From: Nymphaea colorata
Taxonomy: Eukaryota > Streptophyta > Magnoliopsida > Nymphaeales > Nymphaeaceae
DNA length: 64,000 bases
Reading direction: 5' to 3'
NCBI RefSeq assembly: GCF_008831285.2
Contig: NC_045141.1
Coordinates: forward strand, 3,861,224 to 3,925,223
Shown: piece after piece, positions 13,343 to 25,687 of the stretch
Numbering within the stretch: the first letter of the stretch is position 1
How the letters are laid out: every line of letters begins with the position of its first letter
Notes under the pieces: generated by a model
What the model was told of the DNA's origin: nothing
Databases searched by the model: none
Seen by the model: the letters and a program-made list of their open reading frames with translations, nothing else
Program-made: the position numbers and the translations under genes

Positions 13343-13973
13343 CTTTAGTTGAATATTCTGAAGCAATTTTTGTGAGTTGTAAAGACAATAGTAAGTTCAC
13401 ATCTGGATGTGTGTTTCTTTTTGGTGAAGGAGCGATAGTTTGGCCCTGTAAAAAACAGAGATGTGTTGCTCAACATACTTAAGAAGCAGAGTATGTAGCA
13501 TGCAATATTGCAACTACCTTTGTTGTTTTGATAAATCGGTTCTTGAAAGACTTGAAGTTAGATCACGATCATGAACCAGTTCAACTATTATGATAATCAG
13601 GCAGTGATATCTCTTATGAGAAATTGAGCTTTTAGCTCAAAGAGTAAGTATATAATAGTGAAATGTCATTGTATGCATGAAATGATTGAAAAAAATGAAA
13701 TCTCAATAGATTGCATGTCTACCAATGATATAGTAGTTGACCATTTAACTAAGAGAATTTCTGAAGATTTGTTTACTAAGCATGTAGTCTATATGAGGCT
13801 AAGATATATTTGAAAGGCTGCGAAGGAAAGCTATTGAAAGAAAAACCTCATTACAAACCTTGAACAAATTTCATTTACATTGGATAAACCAATTATGAAA
13901 AACCATGTAGCTAGAGCCTAAAGAAACCCACAATAGTGGAAGCAAACTGGCAGTCTCATGGCCAAACGGGAGA

Positions 13974-14426
13974 TGTTTGATAGTGACCATGAGCCCTATC
14001 CCTTCCTTTCATAATTGTGAGGGGTCTCACTTGCAATTACAAAATAAATTTGCAAAAAAAAATTTCAAACTGAAGATTTTCATTCTAAACAAAGTTTGAT
14101 TTTACATTATTTATTCTTGAAATCTCTCGCATGCTCTAATCGCATGCTAGGCATACAGGAAAACCTATGAGGTTGGTTATATAAGTCCAACAACACTAAA
14201 ATTAAGATAAAATCAAGCGATTACCCTGCTTTGTACCTCATAGAAGCAAACTTGCAAATTCTCTCTGCTTTGACCTCTCTCTCTTTGTTCTTTTATTTTA
14301 GTTGATGTTGCTACCTGCTGTTTTGATGTTTCTACCGTTCGAGCACTCATCCTGGAGACTCCATTGGTGAACTTGCTCAAGAAAAGTAGAAGGAACAAAG
14401 TGTCATTCACTTCAAAAACTCCATCA
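13974..14426 (+). repeat. Copia LTR 2 (shared between units 1 and 2)
   Basis: About 453 bp. It begins TGTTTGATAGTGACC directly after a purine-rich tract (CAAACGGGAGA) and ends CCATCA. It serves both as 3' LTR of unit 1 and as 5' LTR of unit 2. The following TTGGACACCTAGAG looks like a decayed TTGGTATCAGAG primer site. Confidence 0.8.
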
Positions 14427-14429
14427 GTT

Positions 14430-15920
14430 GGACACCTAGAGATGACACTTGTTTGGAAAGAAAGAGACGCCTAGAAGACGATGGCATGGTTGGGGCAAGA
14501 GACCAGTGAGGCAGCAAGAGAAGCCCTGAGCCATTGCAGCAAAAAGAGAAGATAATGAAGGGTCAGCCATTGAGATTGAAGACTAGAAGGTGTCGCCCCT
14601 GGTGAACGAAGTACGTGGGCAGGATGAAAAAAATCAGAATAAAAAAGTGAAAGGCAATCTACCATTACAATCTATGTAAGGGAGAAATGCTTTTGGCGAT
14701 TGTGGAAATTTGCCACCCATTAAAAAACTATGGTACGCTGCTTTCCTTTCCTTTAGAGTTGATAGACTTCCACGCAACTCATTGCAGCCATCATCAAGCA
14801 GATTAGGTATTCTTGTATGGAAGATGCTGGTGCCAGGGAGATGTTTCATAGCGTGCAAGACCATTTGTGATAGTGAACTAGGTAGAAGCAGTCTTTGGTT
14901 ACAAAAGAGAACTGCTATAGAAATGGAAATGAAGTAGGCAGTCGGTGAGAAACAAAAGGGAGAGATGAAGTTGGTTGTAGTGAGGACGTTGGGTGTTTGG
15001 GTTGCCATAGAACAAGCAGGGTCGCACGTCACTATGACTGCTCTTAAACCTGTCCTAGACCCTTTATGTAAATTCTTCCAGGTGAAGGTCATAAGGTCAT
15101 CCGCTGATTCTTCAACATCACTCAGTTCGGACCTCCACTTAGTTTCACCCAAGCCTCATCCTGGTCATCCCTCACGTACCTCGAGTGGAGGAGGAAGCTG
15201 CAGATGGCTAGGAAGAGCAACCCTGGCCATTAAACTTGTGTTTGGACCATTGATGTTGTCTTTCTATCCAACATCATTTATGTTGGTCAAAGCTACACTG
15301 GGCGCAGGGGAAATCTCTGCAAAAAAGGGCGATGATGAACATTATCTCACCAAGTGGTTAGAGACATTCAGTGTTGAACATATTCTTATGACAGTTAAGG
15401 ACATTTGTCATAACCAGTTCGTAAAAGTGGATGATTCGTGGGACATATGTTGTGTTCTATGTTGTCGACCCACACTTGTAGCAATTAAATATCTTTAGAT
15501 GAAGGAAATAGCAAAGTGGATGGCATTTTTATCACCAATTTTGATGATGTTAGGCAGAGATTTTTTCAATCACCAGATTTTTTTTTTTTTTTGAAAAGTC
15601 ACCTGAGCACTTCAAGAAGGAAGGACACATGCCCTTGCTTGATTATCATGTGAAAAAGATACTAGATGTCAACTTAAAGGATATGGAGTCAACTCTTGTT
15701 TTGCAAACATCTAAGGAGGCAGCCACCTCAGAAGCTACAAAAATACGGAAGCAACATGCAGAGAATTTTGTTTTTCAATCTTCACTTATCGTACAATAGG
15801 CGGGAGCTGGAAATCGGAATGATGGTTGCAATGTTGAGGCAGTCATTTGTCATTTTTGCACAAATCTGATTTCTATGGGAAGTGATAGAGTCTTGCATTT
15901 CTCTTGAATCAATAAGTTGT
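14430..15920 (+). repeat. Segment X1, cargo-like leader block of unit 2
   Basis: This matches 21205-22455 in unit 3 over most of its length but is absent from unit 1, where an unrelated 245 bp (8626-8869) takes its place. It contains open frames on both strands (minus 15152-14634, 172 residues; plus 14965-15498, 177 residues), neither resembling retrotransposon proteins that I know. A plus-strand stretch near 15600-15760 reads coherently (HFKKEGHMPLLDYH, ESTLVLQTSKEAATSE) and stays similar in unit 3. It may be captured host coding sequence or an untranslated leader. I cannot name its source. Confidence 0.55.
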
Positions 15921-16910
15921 ATGATGTTTGGTGCTTCTAAAACAAATAGCCGAGCTTACTTTGCTTGAAAGAAAGAAAAGAGAAAAATGAAAAAAAAGTA
16001 ATGGAAAGGAGTCTACTCGATGGCTTGGAAAACCACTCTACTAGTTTTCCAAGCTCAACCAGAGAATCTGCGGTCTCTCCTTCAAGCTATCTGCTGCTTG
16101 AGTGACTGAACACCATGGCTGTTTGTTCTACCAGGTGTGGTCGGAGAAGCCACCATTGTTTTTCCCCTTTGACACAGCCGGAGATCAGCCGCTACCTCTT
16201 TTTCAACAAACTCACAGCAACCCTCAATCATTGCTGAACGTTTCACCAGACCTCAGATCTAGTCAGCTCTCTGGGCCACGAAGGCCTCTGCCACTGTCAC
16301 TTTTTCAGACAGACCCACGACTACTCGACTGCTACTCTAGCTGCCACGCTGCGTTTGTTAGTAGGACACCGAAGCTTGCCGGTTAGTAGGTCGTCGGCTG
16401 TTGGAACCGGCTCTACGAAACCCTAGCAGAGATTTTTTGAAGAGGAGAGAGAAGAACAAGCGAAAAATGAACAAAAATGGAAGCCAAATTATGGTCTCGA
16501 ATTAAAAAAAAAAAGAGATTTAGTCCACCATTTTTGCCATATTTTCAAAAATGCTGTCAGAATTAATAAAAATTAATGTTGCAGCATTTTTGCTAAAAAC
16601 TTGTTCAGAAAGAGGCTTGCAAAAGTTAAATTTGGTTTACAACCATAATTTTAGTTAAAGTTACAAAAGATACCCTTCTGAGTTATCAAAATTACAAAAA
16701 AGGGACTCAAAAATTATTTTGAAAATAAGAAAGAAAACCTCTTTATAAAATTTTGAATTGAGGCCTCCTTGATTCTAAGTTATTTTAGAATATTGTTAGA
16801 GTATTTTTGGCTTAATATGCATGTTTTTTTATGTCGTATATACTCAAATGGTGGCTTATCTTCTTCTCAGTGATTTTCTTTACTTGTCATCAATAACTCA
16901 AAATTTAGAA

Positions 16911-17360
16911 ATGACTTTTAGAGTGGGAGCCTCTGAACTTGTCAAGATTGAAAAACTCAGTGGAATCAACTTTCATGCATGGAAGCGTAGGATCATGTTG
17001 GTCATGACACATAAGAGGTTGATTCATGTCATAACCAATTTCTTTCCTACCTTAGGTGACAATCCCACATATGAGGAACAAAAGACCTATGATGCTTTTG
17101 AGACTAATGAATTGATGAATAAAACTATTATGTTAGCTTTCATGGAAGATGACACGATCAGTGTATTTGAGGACTATCCAACAGCTAAGGAGATGTTTGA
17201 TGCTATCACCTTAAAGTATAACACTGCTATTACGATGCATGTTCAATTACTCCTAGAGCAATATAATTCACATAAAATGAAAGAGTCAGATAGAGTCGTT
17301 GACAGTTGTAGTGGGAAACATGATTTCAGACAACATGCAGATCTATATGATCTTGCATAG
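16911..17360 (+). pseudogene. Copia gag, unit 2
   Basis: A 150-residue frame starting with ATG gives a copia Gag (UBN2-type) domain. It has the typical early block KLSGINFHAWKRRIM, then DAFETNELMNKTI and a MFDAITLKYN segment. It breaks off before the zinc knuckle, which lies out of frame about 250 bp downstream. Gag forms the virus-like particle that packages element RNA. The longer open frame starting at 16821 uses a non-ATG start and adds no recognisable sequence. The frame is truncated, so it is not expected to be functional. Confidence 0.75.
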
Positions 17361-20300
17361 CTTTCTTCCTTTTAAAGACATGGTAGTCACTGTCCTAAGT
17401 CTTTACTTTCAAACTTTGACTCTAGAAAATCTCCCCATTCAACTAACTATTCAGCAATAACACCTTACTAAGAGAAAGAATACAGAATTTATGATAGCCC
17501 AAGATAAACCTGTTAGTAGTCATATAGCAGTTAGACCCAAATAATTTAAAAAGAAAACTGATGGTAAATTTAAGGGCAAATTTATACAGAGACTTTAAGA
17601 AACTGTAGTGAAATGCTACAAGTGCAGGAAGTCAGAACTACATCAAAGAAGTCATATGTGTTGTGTAAGAGTGTTTGTTTGCAAATGAAGAACTAACTGG
17701 TTGGTGGGTAGAATTTGGGGCTATCTGTCACATAGAAAAAACAAAGGAATGTGTGGTCCATATGAAAAACCTAAGTCTGGGTGTACAAAATGTCTATATG
17801 GGAAATAATTCATATTGTGATGTCATGGGAGTCAGGTCACCAATGTCATTCTGAATGAGGTTCTTTATGTTCTTTATATGAGAAGGAATCTAGTGTCTAT
17901 CCTTGCTCTAACTGGAAAAGGTTTTGAAATTCATTTTACTCTAGGGAAAAACATGGCAAGATCACATTTGAAGGCAAATATGTAAAAGAACATGACATGT
18001 TTAAGCTTAATGAAATGAAAAAATAGAAATTAAATTGTTTCCATCTAAAGTAATTCAAGTCACTGATCTATAGATATTATTTATATAGATATTTGTGGAC
18101 CTTTTAGGATCCAAATACATAGTGACAAGTTATATTTCATTATATTCATTCATGATTTCTGAAGGTTCGGTTATCTTTACTTGATCAAACATAAATATGA
18201 AGCCCTTGAGAAATTCAAGGAATACAAAAATGAAGTTAATAGACAACTTGAGAAATACATCAAGGTTGTAAGGTCTGATTGAGGTAGGGAGTATATATCA
18301 AATGAATTCATCAAATGTTGTAAAGACCTTCGAATTAATAGGCAAATAACAATGTCTAATGCCACAGCAAAATTGTGTAGCTGAGAGGTGTAACAGAACC
18401 CTTTTGAATATGGTAAAATCCATGTTGGCAAATGCATACTTACCCAAAGTATTCTGGAGTGAAGATGTATTAACAACTATATATACTATAAATTGAGTAC
18501 TCTGAATGCAGTCCAGACCACTCTTTATGAGAGATAGACTGTTGTGAAACCACATCAGAGTCATCTCAGGAAATGAGGATATATAGCTCATGTTAAAATC
18601 CTAGATCTAAAAATGGATAAACTGGATAGTAGATCTGTAAAATGTTTATTTATTGGATATCTGAAAGGATCCAAAGGCTACAGATTATATCATTCGGCTA
18701 TCAGACTTATTGAAGGTAAGAATGTAGAGTTCCTAGAAGAACCTAATAATGAGGACAATGAGCCAGTAGAAGATCAAACTGATCTACTAGATGATCTGAT
18801 TTACTCAGATGAATAGTTTGACAATGAACCAATTGGGGAATAGTCTAGCAACAAACTGACTGGGGAACAGTTTGATAATGAACCAACTTATTTGGGTGCA
18901 TCATCTTCTCAGACTTTGTCAGGACATAAAGACCTAGATCTCTTTCTTTCTATTTGAATGATTATTATATATACTTGACAAAGAAGTTATGCTATTTAGC
19001 TAATATTGATGAAATGTTAGATAATCTGACATATGATGAAGTGATAAATTCACATGAGTCGTCAAATTGGTTAAAAACTATGGCTGAAGAAAATGTTTTC
19101 ATAGAAAATTATATAGTATGAGAATTAATAGATCTTTTTAAAGGAAGAAAACTCATTGGGTGTAAATGAGTGCTAAAAAAAGTATATTGTTGATGGCTCA
19201 GTTGAGAAATTTAAAATAAAACTCGTGGCGAAAAGTTTTTTCCAAGAAGAATTATTTGATTATTCAAAAGCCTATTCACCAGTTGTAAAATTTGCCTCAG
19301 TTAGAATAATTGTGGTTATCGCAGCTTTCTATGGCCTGGATATTTGGTAGATATATATAAAAATTGCTTTTTTAAATGGCGAGTGAAAAGAAACTATCTA
19401 TATGACACAACCAGAAAGATATGTCATTAAAAAAAATAGAGATAAAGTGTACAAGTTGGAAAAATCCTTGTACGGCTTGAAGCGATCTCTTGGATAATGG
19501 TATTTTACTTTTCATAAGACAATAACTAAGCTTGGATATGTAGCAAATTTGGTAAACCACTGTGTATATGTCTGAAAAATGCATCTTTTTTGCATCATGT
19601 CTTTATATGTTGATGACATTTTACTGACTGAAAATGATAACAAAATGATATTCAAAACAAAGACTTGGCTGAACAAAAACTCTGAAATGAAGGACATGGG
19701 TGAAGCATCTTATATCTTATGTATAAAGATCACTCGAGATAGAAACTCAGAGATTTTGAGTTTGAGCCAAGAATGACATTGATTATATCTTAAAGAAGTT
19801 CTGAATGCAATATTGCAAATCGATTGAGACTCTCATAGCCAAAGGAGCAATCTAAGTAGAAGTGATTGTTCTAGTAAAGAACAATAAAAATTAAATGCCC
19901 CATATGCTCAGGTTGTAGGCAGCTTAATATATCTAATGTTATGCACAACACCTGACATAAGTTTTTGTATTAGTCTTTTGAGTCACTACCAAAGTAATCT
20001 TGGTTGGCCTCACTAGCAAGCAGTAAAAGAATTGCTATATTAAAGGAACAAAAAGCTTGAAATTGTCCTACCAAGCTGATGAATTAAATTTAGTTGGTTA
20101 TTCTGATACAGATTTTGTGGGTTGTAAAGATGATAGTAAGTCCATATTTGGATATGTGTTTCTTTTTGAAAAATGAGCGATAGCTTAGCCCTATAAGAAA
20201 CGGAGATGTGTTGCTCAGTATACTCAAGAATGAAAGTATGTTGCATGTAATGTTGTAACTACATTTGTTGTCTGGATAAATCGGTTCTTGAAAGACATGA

Positions 20301-20715
20301 AGTTATATCTTAATCATGAACGAGTTCAACTATATATTGTAATAATCATGCAACGATATCTCTAATGAAAAATAGAGTTGTTAGCTCAAAGATTAAGCAT
20401 ATAATGGTGAAATATCATTACGTACATGAAATGATTAAGAAAAATCAAATTACAGTTGATTAGATGTCTAACAATGATATGGTAGTTGACCCTTTAACTA
20501 AGAGAATTTCTAAAGATTTGTTTACCAAACATGTAGCTCATATGGGGATAAAATATGTTTGAAAGGTTGCAAAGGAAAGCCATTAAAAGAAAAACCTCGC
20601 TACAAACCTTGAACAAATTTAAGTTATGTTGGATATATGAAAAGTCATGTAGCTGGAATCTAAGGAAACCCACAATAGTGAAAGCAAACTAGCAATCTCA
20701 TGGACAAGTGGGAGA

Positions 20716-21200
20716 TGTTGGATAGTAGTTATGTGCTCAATTCATTCCTCTGGTAACTGTGAGGGGGTTCACTTGCAATTATGAGATGAATTTTGCAAAA
20801 AAAGTTTTTAAACTGAAGAATTTCATTTAAACAAATTTTGATTTTACATTATCTATTCCTGAAATCTCTCACTCGCCCTAACCACATGATGGGCATATGG
20901 GAGAACCTATGAGGCTAGTTACATAAGCCCATCAACACTAAAATTAAGGTAAAATAGAGAGATTAACTTGCTTTGTGCCTCATAGAAGCAAACCTGCAAA
21001 TTCTCTTGGCTTCGATCTCTCTCTCTCTCTATTTGTTCTCTTTCAGTTGATGTGGCTACCTGTTGTTTTGGTGCTCTTACTGGCTACCTGTTGTTTGGTG
21101 CTTTTACTGTTCATGCACTCATCCTCGAGACTTCGTTGGTGAACTTGCTTAGGAAACGTAAAGGGATGAAAGGCGCCATTCTACTGCAAAAACTCTATCA
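20716..21200 (+). repeat. Copia LTR 3
   Basis: About 485 bp, beginning TGTTGGATAGTAG after a purine tract and ending CTATCA. It aligns with LTR 2 along its whole length, with differences throughout. A TTGGACAACCAGAG sequence follows in the place of a primer binding site. Confidence 0.8.
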
Positions 21201-22460
21201 ATTGGACAACCAGAGACTACACCTGTTTAGAAAGAAAGAGATGCCTGAAAGACGATGGCATGGTTGGGGCAAGAAACCAGTGAGGCAGCAAGAGAAGCCC
21301 CTTGGAATCGAGCCATGGCATCAACAAGAGAAGATAATGAAGGGTCAACCATTGAGATTGAAGATCAGAAGGTGTCGCCCCTGGTGAAAGAAGTACATGG
21401 TTAGGATGAAAACAGTCAAAATAAAAAAGTGAAAGGCGGTCTACCATTACAATCTATGCATGGGAGAGATGCTTTTGGCAACTGTGGAACTTTGCCACTC
21501 ATTAAAAATCTGAGGTACACTGCTTTCTTGTCCTTTAGAGTTGATAGACTTCTACGCAACCCATTCCAGCCATCCTCAATCAGATTAGGTCTTCTTGGAT
21601 GGAAGATGGAGGTGCCAGAGTGATGTTTCATAGCGTGCAAGAACATTTGTGATGATGAACTAGGTAGAAGCAGCATTCGGTTATGGAAGAGAACTGCTCT
21701 AGAAATGGAAATGAAGCAGGCTGTAGTGGGGATGCTGGTGTCTAGGTTGCCATAGAACAAGCAGGGTCGCACATCACTATGACTGCTCTTAAACCTGTCC
21801 TAGACCCTTTATCTAAATTCTTCCATGGTGAAGGTTAAAAGGTCGACCTCTCCATGGCTTCCCTCACGTACCTCGAGTGGAGGAGGAAGCTGCAGATGGC
21901 TAGGGAAGAGCAACCCTGGCCATTAAACTTATGTTTGGACCATTGATGTTGTCATTCTATCCAACATCATTTAAGCTGCACTGGGGGCAGGGGAAATCTC
22001 CGCAAAAAGGGTGATGATGAACATTATCTCACCAAGTGGCTAGAGACGTTCAGTGCTGCGCATGTTCTTACCACAGCTAAGGACCAATTTTGACGATGTT
22101 AGGCAGAGATTTTTTCAGTCACCAGATTTTTTTCGGAAAAGTTACCTGAGCACTTCAAGAAGGAAGGACACATGCCCTTGCTTGATTATCATGCGAAAAA
22201 GATACTTAGATGTCAACTTATAAAGGATATGGAGTCTACTCTTGTCTTGCAAACATCTAAAGAGGCAGCCACCTCAGAAGTTACAGAAGTAGTGAAGCAA
22301 CGTGCAGAGAATTTTTGTGTTGCAACCTTCACTTATTATACAACAGACAGGGGCTGGAAATAGGAATTATGGTTGCAATGTTGAGGCAGTCGTTTGTCAT
22401 TTTAGTGCACAAATCCGATTTCTATGGGAAGTGATATAGTCTTGCATTTCTCTTGAATAT
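21201..22460 (+). mobile_element. Copia array, unit 3 (leader only, truncated)
   Basis: After LTR 3 the sequence repeats segment X1 of unit 2 (for example AAGACGATGGCATGGTTGGG, and later AGGAAGGACACATGCCC). The match stops at about 22460, where unit 2 continues into segment X2. No gag or pol follows, so this is the start of a third, truncated unit or the product of a recombination exchange. Confidence 0.7.
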
Positions 22461-23226
22461 AAAAGTATGGAGGAATTATGTATGCCGACTACCACCACAG
22501 CAAGAAAGCATGTCGACAAACGTTTTCGCGTGGCAGCACGGCCACTTGTCCTTGCCGCAAGCCTCCTGTTTAATTTACTGAATCTAATGTTTGCAGCAGT
22601 CTTGAATGCCATTGGAGGAGTCACAAGGAGAAGGGGCCTTAGCTTGCTTGCGCCAAGGCAGGGCAAGTTTGGATACGGAAGTTTCAAGCCTCGAGTGTTC
22701 ATTAATGACTTCAACATGACACTCAAACGAGAAAAGAGGGGTCATCCGAGAGCAGCGCAGAAGTTAGGAGAGAGGCAGAAGCTGACCCAAAGAGAGTTTG
22801 ACTGAGAGATTGCCTTCCATATTCACACCTGGAGGAGGACAAGGAGCTGCTGCGGAGGTGTGCTGAGAGACGACAAAAAAAATATGCCCTACCGGGGCAG
22901 AAATTTTGTCCGCGGATCATTGTCGGACCAGTTCAGGTCGGACAGAAAATCGCGGACAAAGGTTCAGTTACACAAACTTGACTCAGTTAAGCTCGATAGG
23001 CTCATTTTTAGAGGTTTTCTTTTAGGGATGCTTATAGATAATATCACCCCAAGGAATGAGGGTTTTTGGAAAATCCACCTTCATTTGCCTTGATCTCTCG
23101 TGGAGCTCTATCGCCGAAAGCGATAGGGAGAGTGAGAGAAAGAGTCTACATGTCAATCTTCTTCGATTCTTTGGAGATATAAAGTCAATAAGGCCTGACA
23201 TTAAAGGACGGAACCAAAAAAATTTC
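22461..23226. other. Unassigned sequence after the copia array
   Basis: A plus-strand open frame from 22467 to 22805 (112 residues, basic, with a hydrophobic stretch near residues 25-45) starts just past the array boundary. I recognise no family and see no splice or promoter context. It is noted as a possible chance frame or gene fragment only. Confidence 0.2.
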
Positions 23227-23420
23227 ACTAAGGCTAAAATATCATTTTTTTTTTAATTTTTATATAAAACAAGTGAAATTGTTTAAAAATTTATATGTAA
23301 TTTCTTTCCCTGACGAAACCAGAAATTTTTCACAAATTTTTACTAAAGCTAAAATATCAATTTTTAAAATTTTTATATAAAACAAGTTAAATTGTTTAAA
23401 AATTTATATGTAATTTTTTA
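23227..23420 (+). repeat. Two diverged direct repeats, about 80 bp each
   Basis: The AT-rich units at about 23227-23308 and 23339-23420 share blocks such as GGCTAAAATATCA / AGCTAAAATATCA and TTTATATAAAACAAGT, separated by about 30 bp. The following sequence (GTGGAGCCCCAAACCCTACC) is GC-richer and may belong to a degraded LTR element. No coding content is seen. Confidence 0.6.
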
Positions 23421-25687
23421 AAAAAAAATTAAGGTGGAGCCCCAAACCCTACCGTGGCTTTGCCCCTGACAATGAAGGGGCTTTTTTTGCTGGAAAAACC
23501 CCAGTCCATGGTGACTTTGAGGGCTGGAGACAGGAAGCTCCAATGAGGTGGAGGTCGACGAGTGGTATAACTCCCTTAGCCGATCTGTGTATATGGAAGC
23601 TTTGGCAACAGCTAGCCCTCCTGCTCGAGCAAGTCCTTGCGCTGGCGGTTCTCCACATGTACTAAAACTACCACTTCCCTCCCCTTTTATCATTGTTCAT
23701 CGCTGGGCGTAGGTTTGACTGCATATTAGGTTTTTTGCTTTTTTATTTTTCAATGCCATCCTACTTTTTTCCATTTGCATTGGGCAACATTTTATGGAAT
23801 TGGGTGTTCAGGCTTTTGATCTGGCGTTTGTTGGTGGAGTTTGTCAGTAACGTTGTTTTGGGAACTCGCCTTCTGTTCTCCTTTTATTTCAAATAAATAA
23901 TGCAACCAATTGAACCTACCCAGTCAGTTGGGTGACTGGGATTTCACTATGTTAATCATCAATGAAGGTTTATGGAGCTTGTTTCAACGAGCTTTAAATG
24001 AGCCTGACAAGTCGAGCTCGAGGTCCAGTTTGACAATGTGCCATCAAGTCCAGCTTCAGCCTATTCCGTGGAGCTCAACTCAAATTTGGGCTGAGCTCAA
24101 GCTCATGGTTTTGTTAGTCAAGCCAAACACGAGCTTGGCCTAGCTAGAGCTCGACTTGACTGTATTCAGGTCTACACAAACCACAATTTCTTGAGAAATT
24201 GGAAGGTAGGTGCCCGGACTATTGAGTGAGTCAAAATCTAATTCAGTAAAGGTACAACGTCACTAATATCTTTTGAGATTCAACTAGCCACTTTCAGAAC
24301 TTTTTTTGGTTCAAAAACTTTTATCTCAAAACAAAGATCTTTTATGGTGATTTAAAGCCATTATTAATGCATGAAATTTTACCGGATCTGAGCCACAACA
24401 CATGGTTTCATAAAATCCATACAATTTTCATAATCTAAATTGAACATGTTTCGCATGATGAATTTTTGTTCAACATATTCTATTTGATACTGCTAAAAGA
24501 AGAACCCAACCTAGTATTATTAAAATAGAAAAGAAAATATGAAACAGAGAGGAATCAGAAATTAGTCAATATGCTATAGATCAACTCGTTCTTTTTCCCA
24601 CAAAGAATCTTACCATTTCTAAAAGAACTCGACTTGCATCTCTTTTCAATTTCCATTTAAGAGCTTTTTTTTTTTTTTTTTTTTTTTGGAGACCTTACTT
24701 TTTTTTTGCAACTCCACATTTTGAGTGTCGTATCTTTGAGAAGTATTTAAATCATTTAGATTTTAAGGGTACAAATTTAATCATTGATTTGATTATCACT
24801 GGTAAAACACCAGAAATAGTCGGGCACCTTGTATCGTCGACAAGATGGATCTCATCACTTCATTGGTCCCATATATTTAATTAGGCGAGTTAGGGATTTT
24901 CTAACCATTTTCAAAACCCATGTTTGCATGTTATACAACCGTCTCCTGTGACAGGTAAAATGATGTAACATTTTGCATGCATACACACTGTTGATTTTGT
25001 ATGATGAATCGAAATCAGCTAGCTGCCGCATCTTATTGGATGACAAAATATTTAAAGACCATCTTTAAAAATTCCATCCTTTTAAAACACTAGTAATGAT
25101 TTACTGTATAGTGATGGTATATGGTTTTTTTAACGATTATTTATGTTGCTTGTACCCAAGTGTGTATCCCGCAGATTTCAATTTTCCGGCTTTGCATAAA
25201 TATGAACCATGTATTTTCATGTACTTCTTGCATGAGTACCGACGGTTATCCAACGGATCAAGTACGATAACAAGCATCGGGTCGGGTTACTCGGGTACAA
25301 TAAGAAGCATGAAACTAAAGCTTCTTGTTCTAGCCGTTTCAGGCACATAAAGTCGGCGACTATTTGGCTTGGGAACCAAATTTCAAGTTTAATATTTAAC
25401 GACTCATTACTCCACTACCTGTTCCTGGTTGTTTTTATCAGAGCAGAATAGAACGAACGAACTGAAATCCAATTTGGACTTGCGAGTGTGATGTTTGGAT
25501 TCTGAAAAAGGTCCATCTAAGCAGGTTGAGGGTCCAACGATTGAACAACAAACCCGGAGTTGGGGTCCTGCAGAGGGCGAACCGCAATATGTGTGAAGGC
25601 TAGATCGCCGGAAAGGACGTCGGTCTCGGGTTCCGGTTGTGGGTCGGGTGCTCTTCTTCTTCTTCTGCAGGGAGGGAGAGAGAGAGG
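23421..25687. other. Intergenic DNA upstream of the J-protein gene
   Basis: No gene is supported. It contains a region of AGCTCGAG-rich repeat debris (about 23990-24180), a poly-T run (about 24666-24687) and otherwise anonymous AT-rich DNA. The last 250 bp presumably carries the promoter and 5' UTR of the gene starting at 25688. A purine-rich GGGAGGGAGAGAGAGAGG lies immediately before that ATG. Confidence 0.5.

Larger units (their letters stand above)
8353..13973 (+). mobile_element. Copia array, unit 1 (5'-truncated, internal deletion, interrupted)
   Basis: This is the first of three units of the same Ty1/copia family. A 5' LTR remnant (8353-8612) is followed by a primer binding site, TGGTATCAGAGT (8614-8625). 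The leader and start of the internal region (8870-9830) match unit 2 at about 15930-16890. Compared with unit 2, roughly 600 bp of gag is missing just after 9830, leaving a zinc-knuckle remnant near 9931. GAG-pre-integrase and integrase occupy 10336-10830, including FVTFIDDLSRF. RT follows with LYVDD (YVDD at 11998-12009). RNase H is split by a DNA transposon at 12475-13342 and resumes to about 13800. A purine-rich tract precedes the next LTR. Many stops make it inactive. Confidence 0.85.
14427..20715 (+). mobile_element. Copia array, unit 2 (gag and pol remnants)
   Basis: A long leader (about 2.4 kb) comes first. It includes segment X1 (14430-15920), repeated in unit 3, and segment X2 (15930-16850), shared with unit 1. 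Gag runs from 16911 to 17360. A CCHC-type zinc-knuckle remnant lies near 17610, protease and GAG-pre-integrase remnants to about 18000, an integrase block at 18100-18480, and RT from about 19030 with LYVDD at 19606-19620. RNase H runs from about 20090 to 20550. The next LTR follows a GTGGGAGA purine tract. Frames are broken throughout. The repeat distance from LTR 2 to LTR 3 is 6.74 kb. Confidence 0.85.

Noticed and set aside
14634-15152. 172-residue minus-strand frame as an independent gene
   Set aside because: It lies inside a repeated retroelement leader, is broken in the second copy (minus 21416-21772) and overlaps a plus-strand frame of similar length.
22467-22805. 112-residue frame as a novel gene
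   Set aside because: It starts directly at the end of the copia array and has no known domain, splice signals or promoter evidence; not enough to call a gene.
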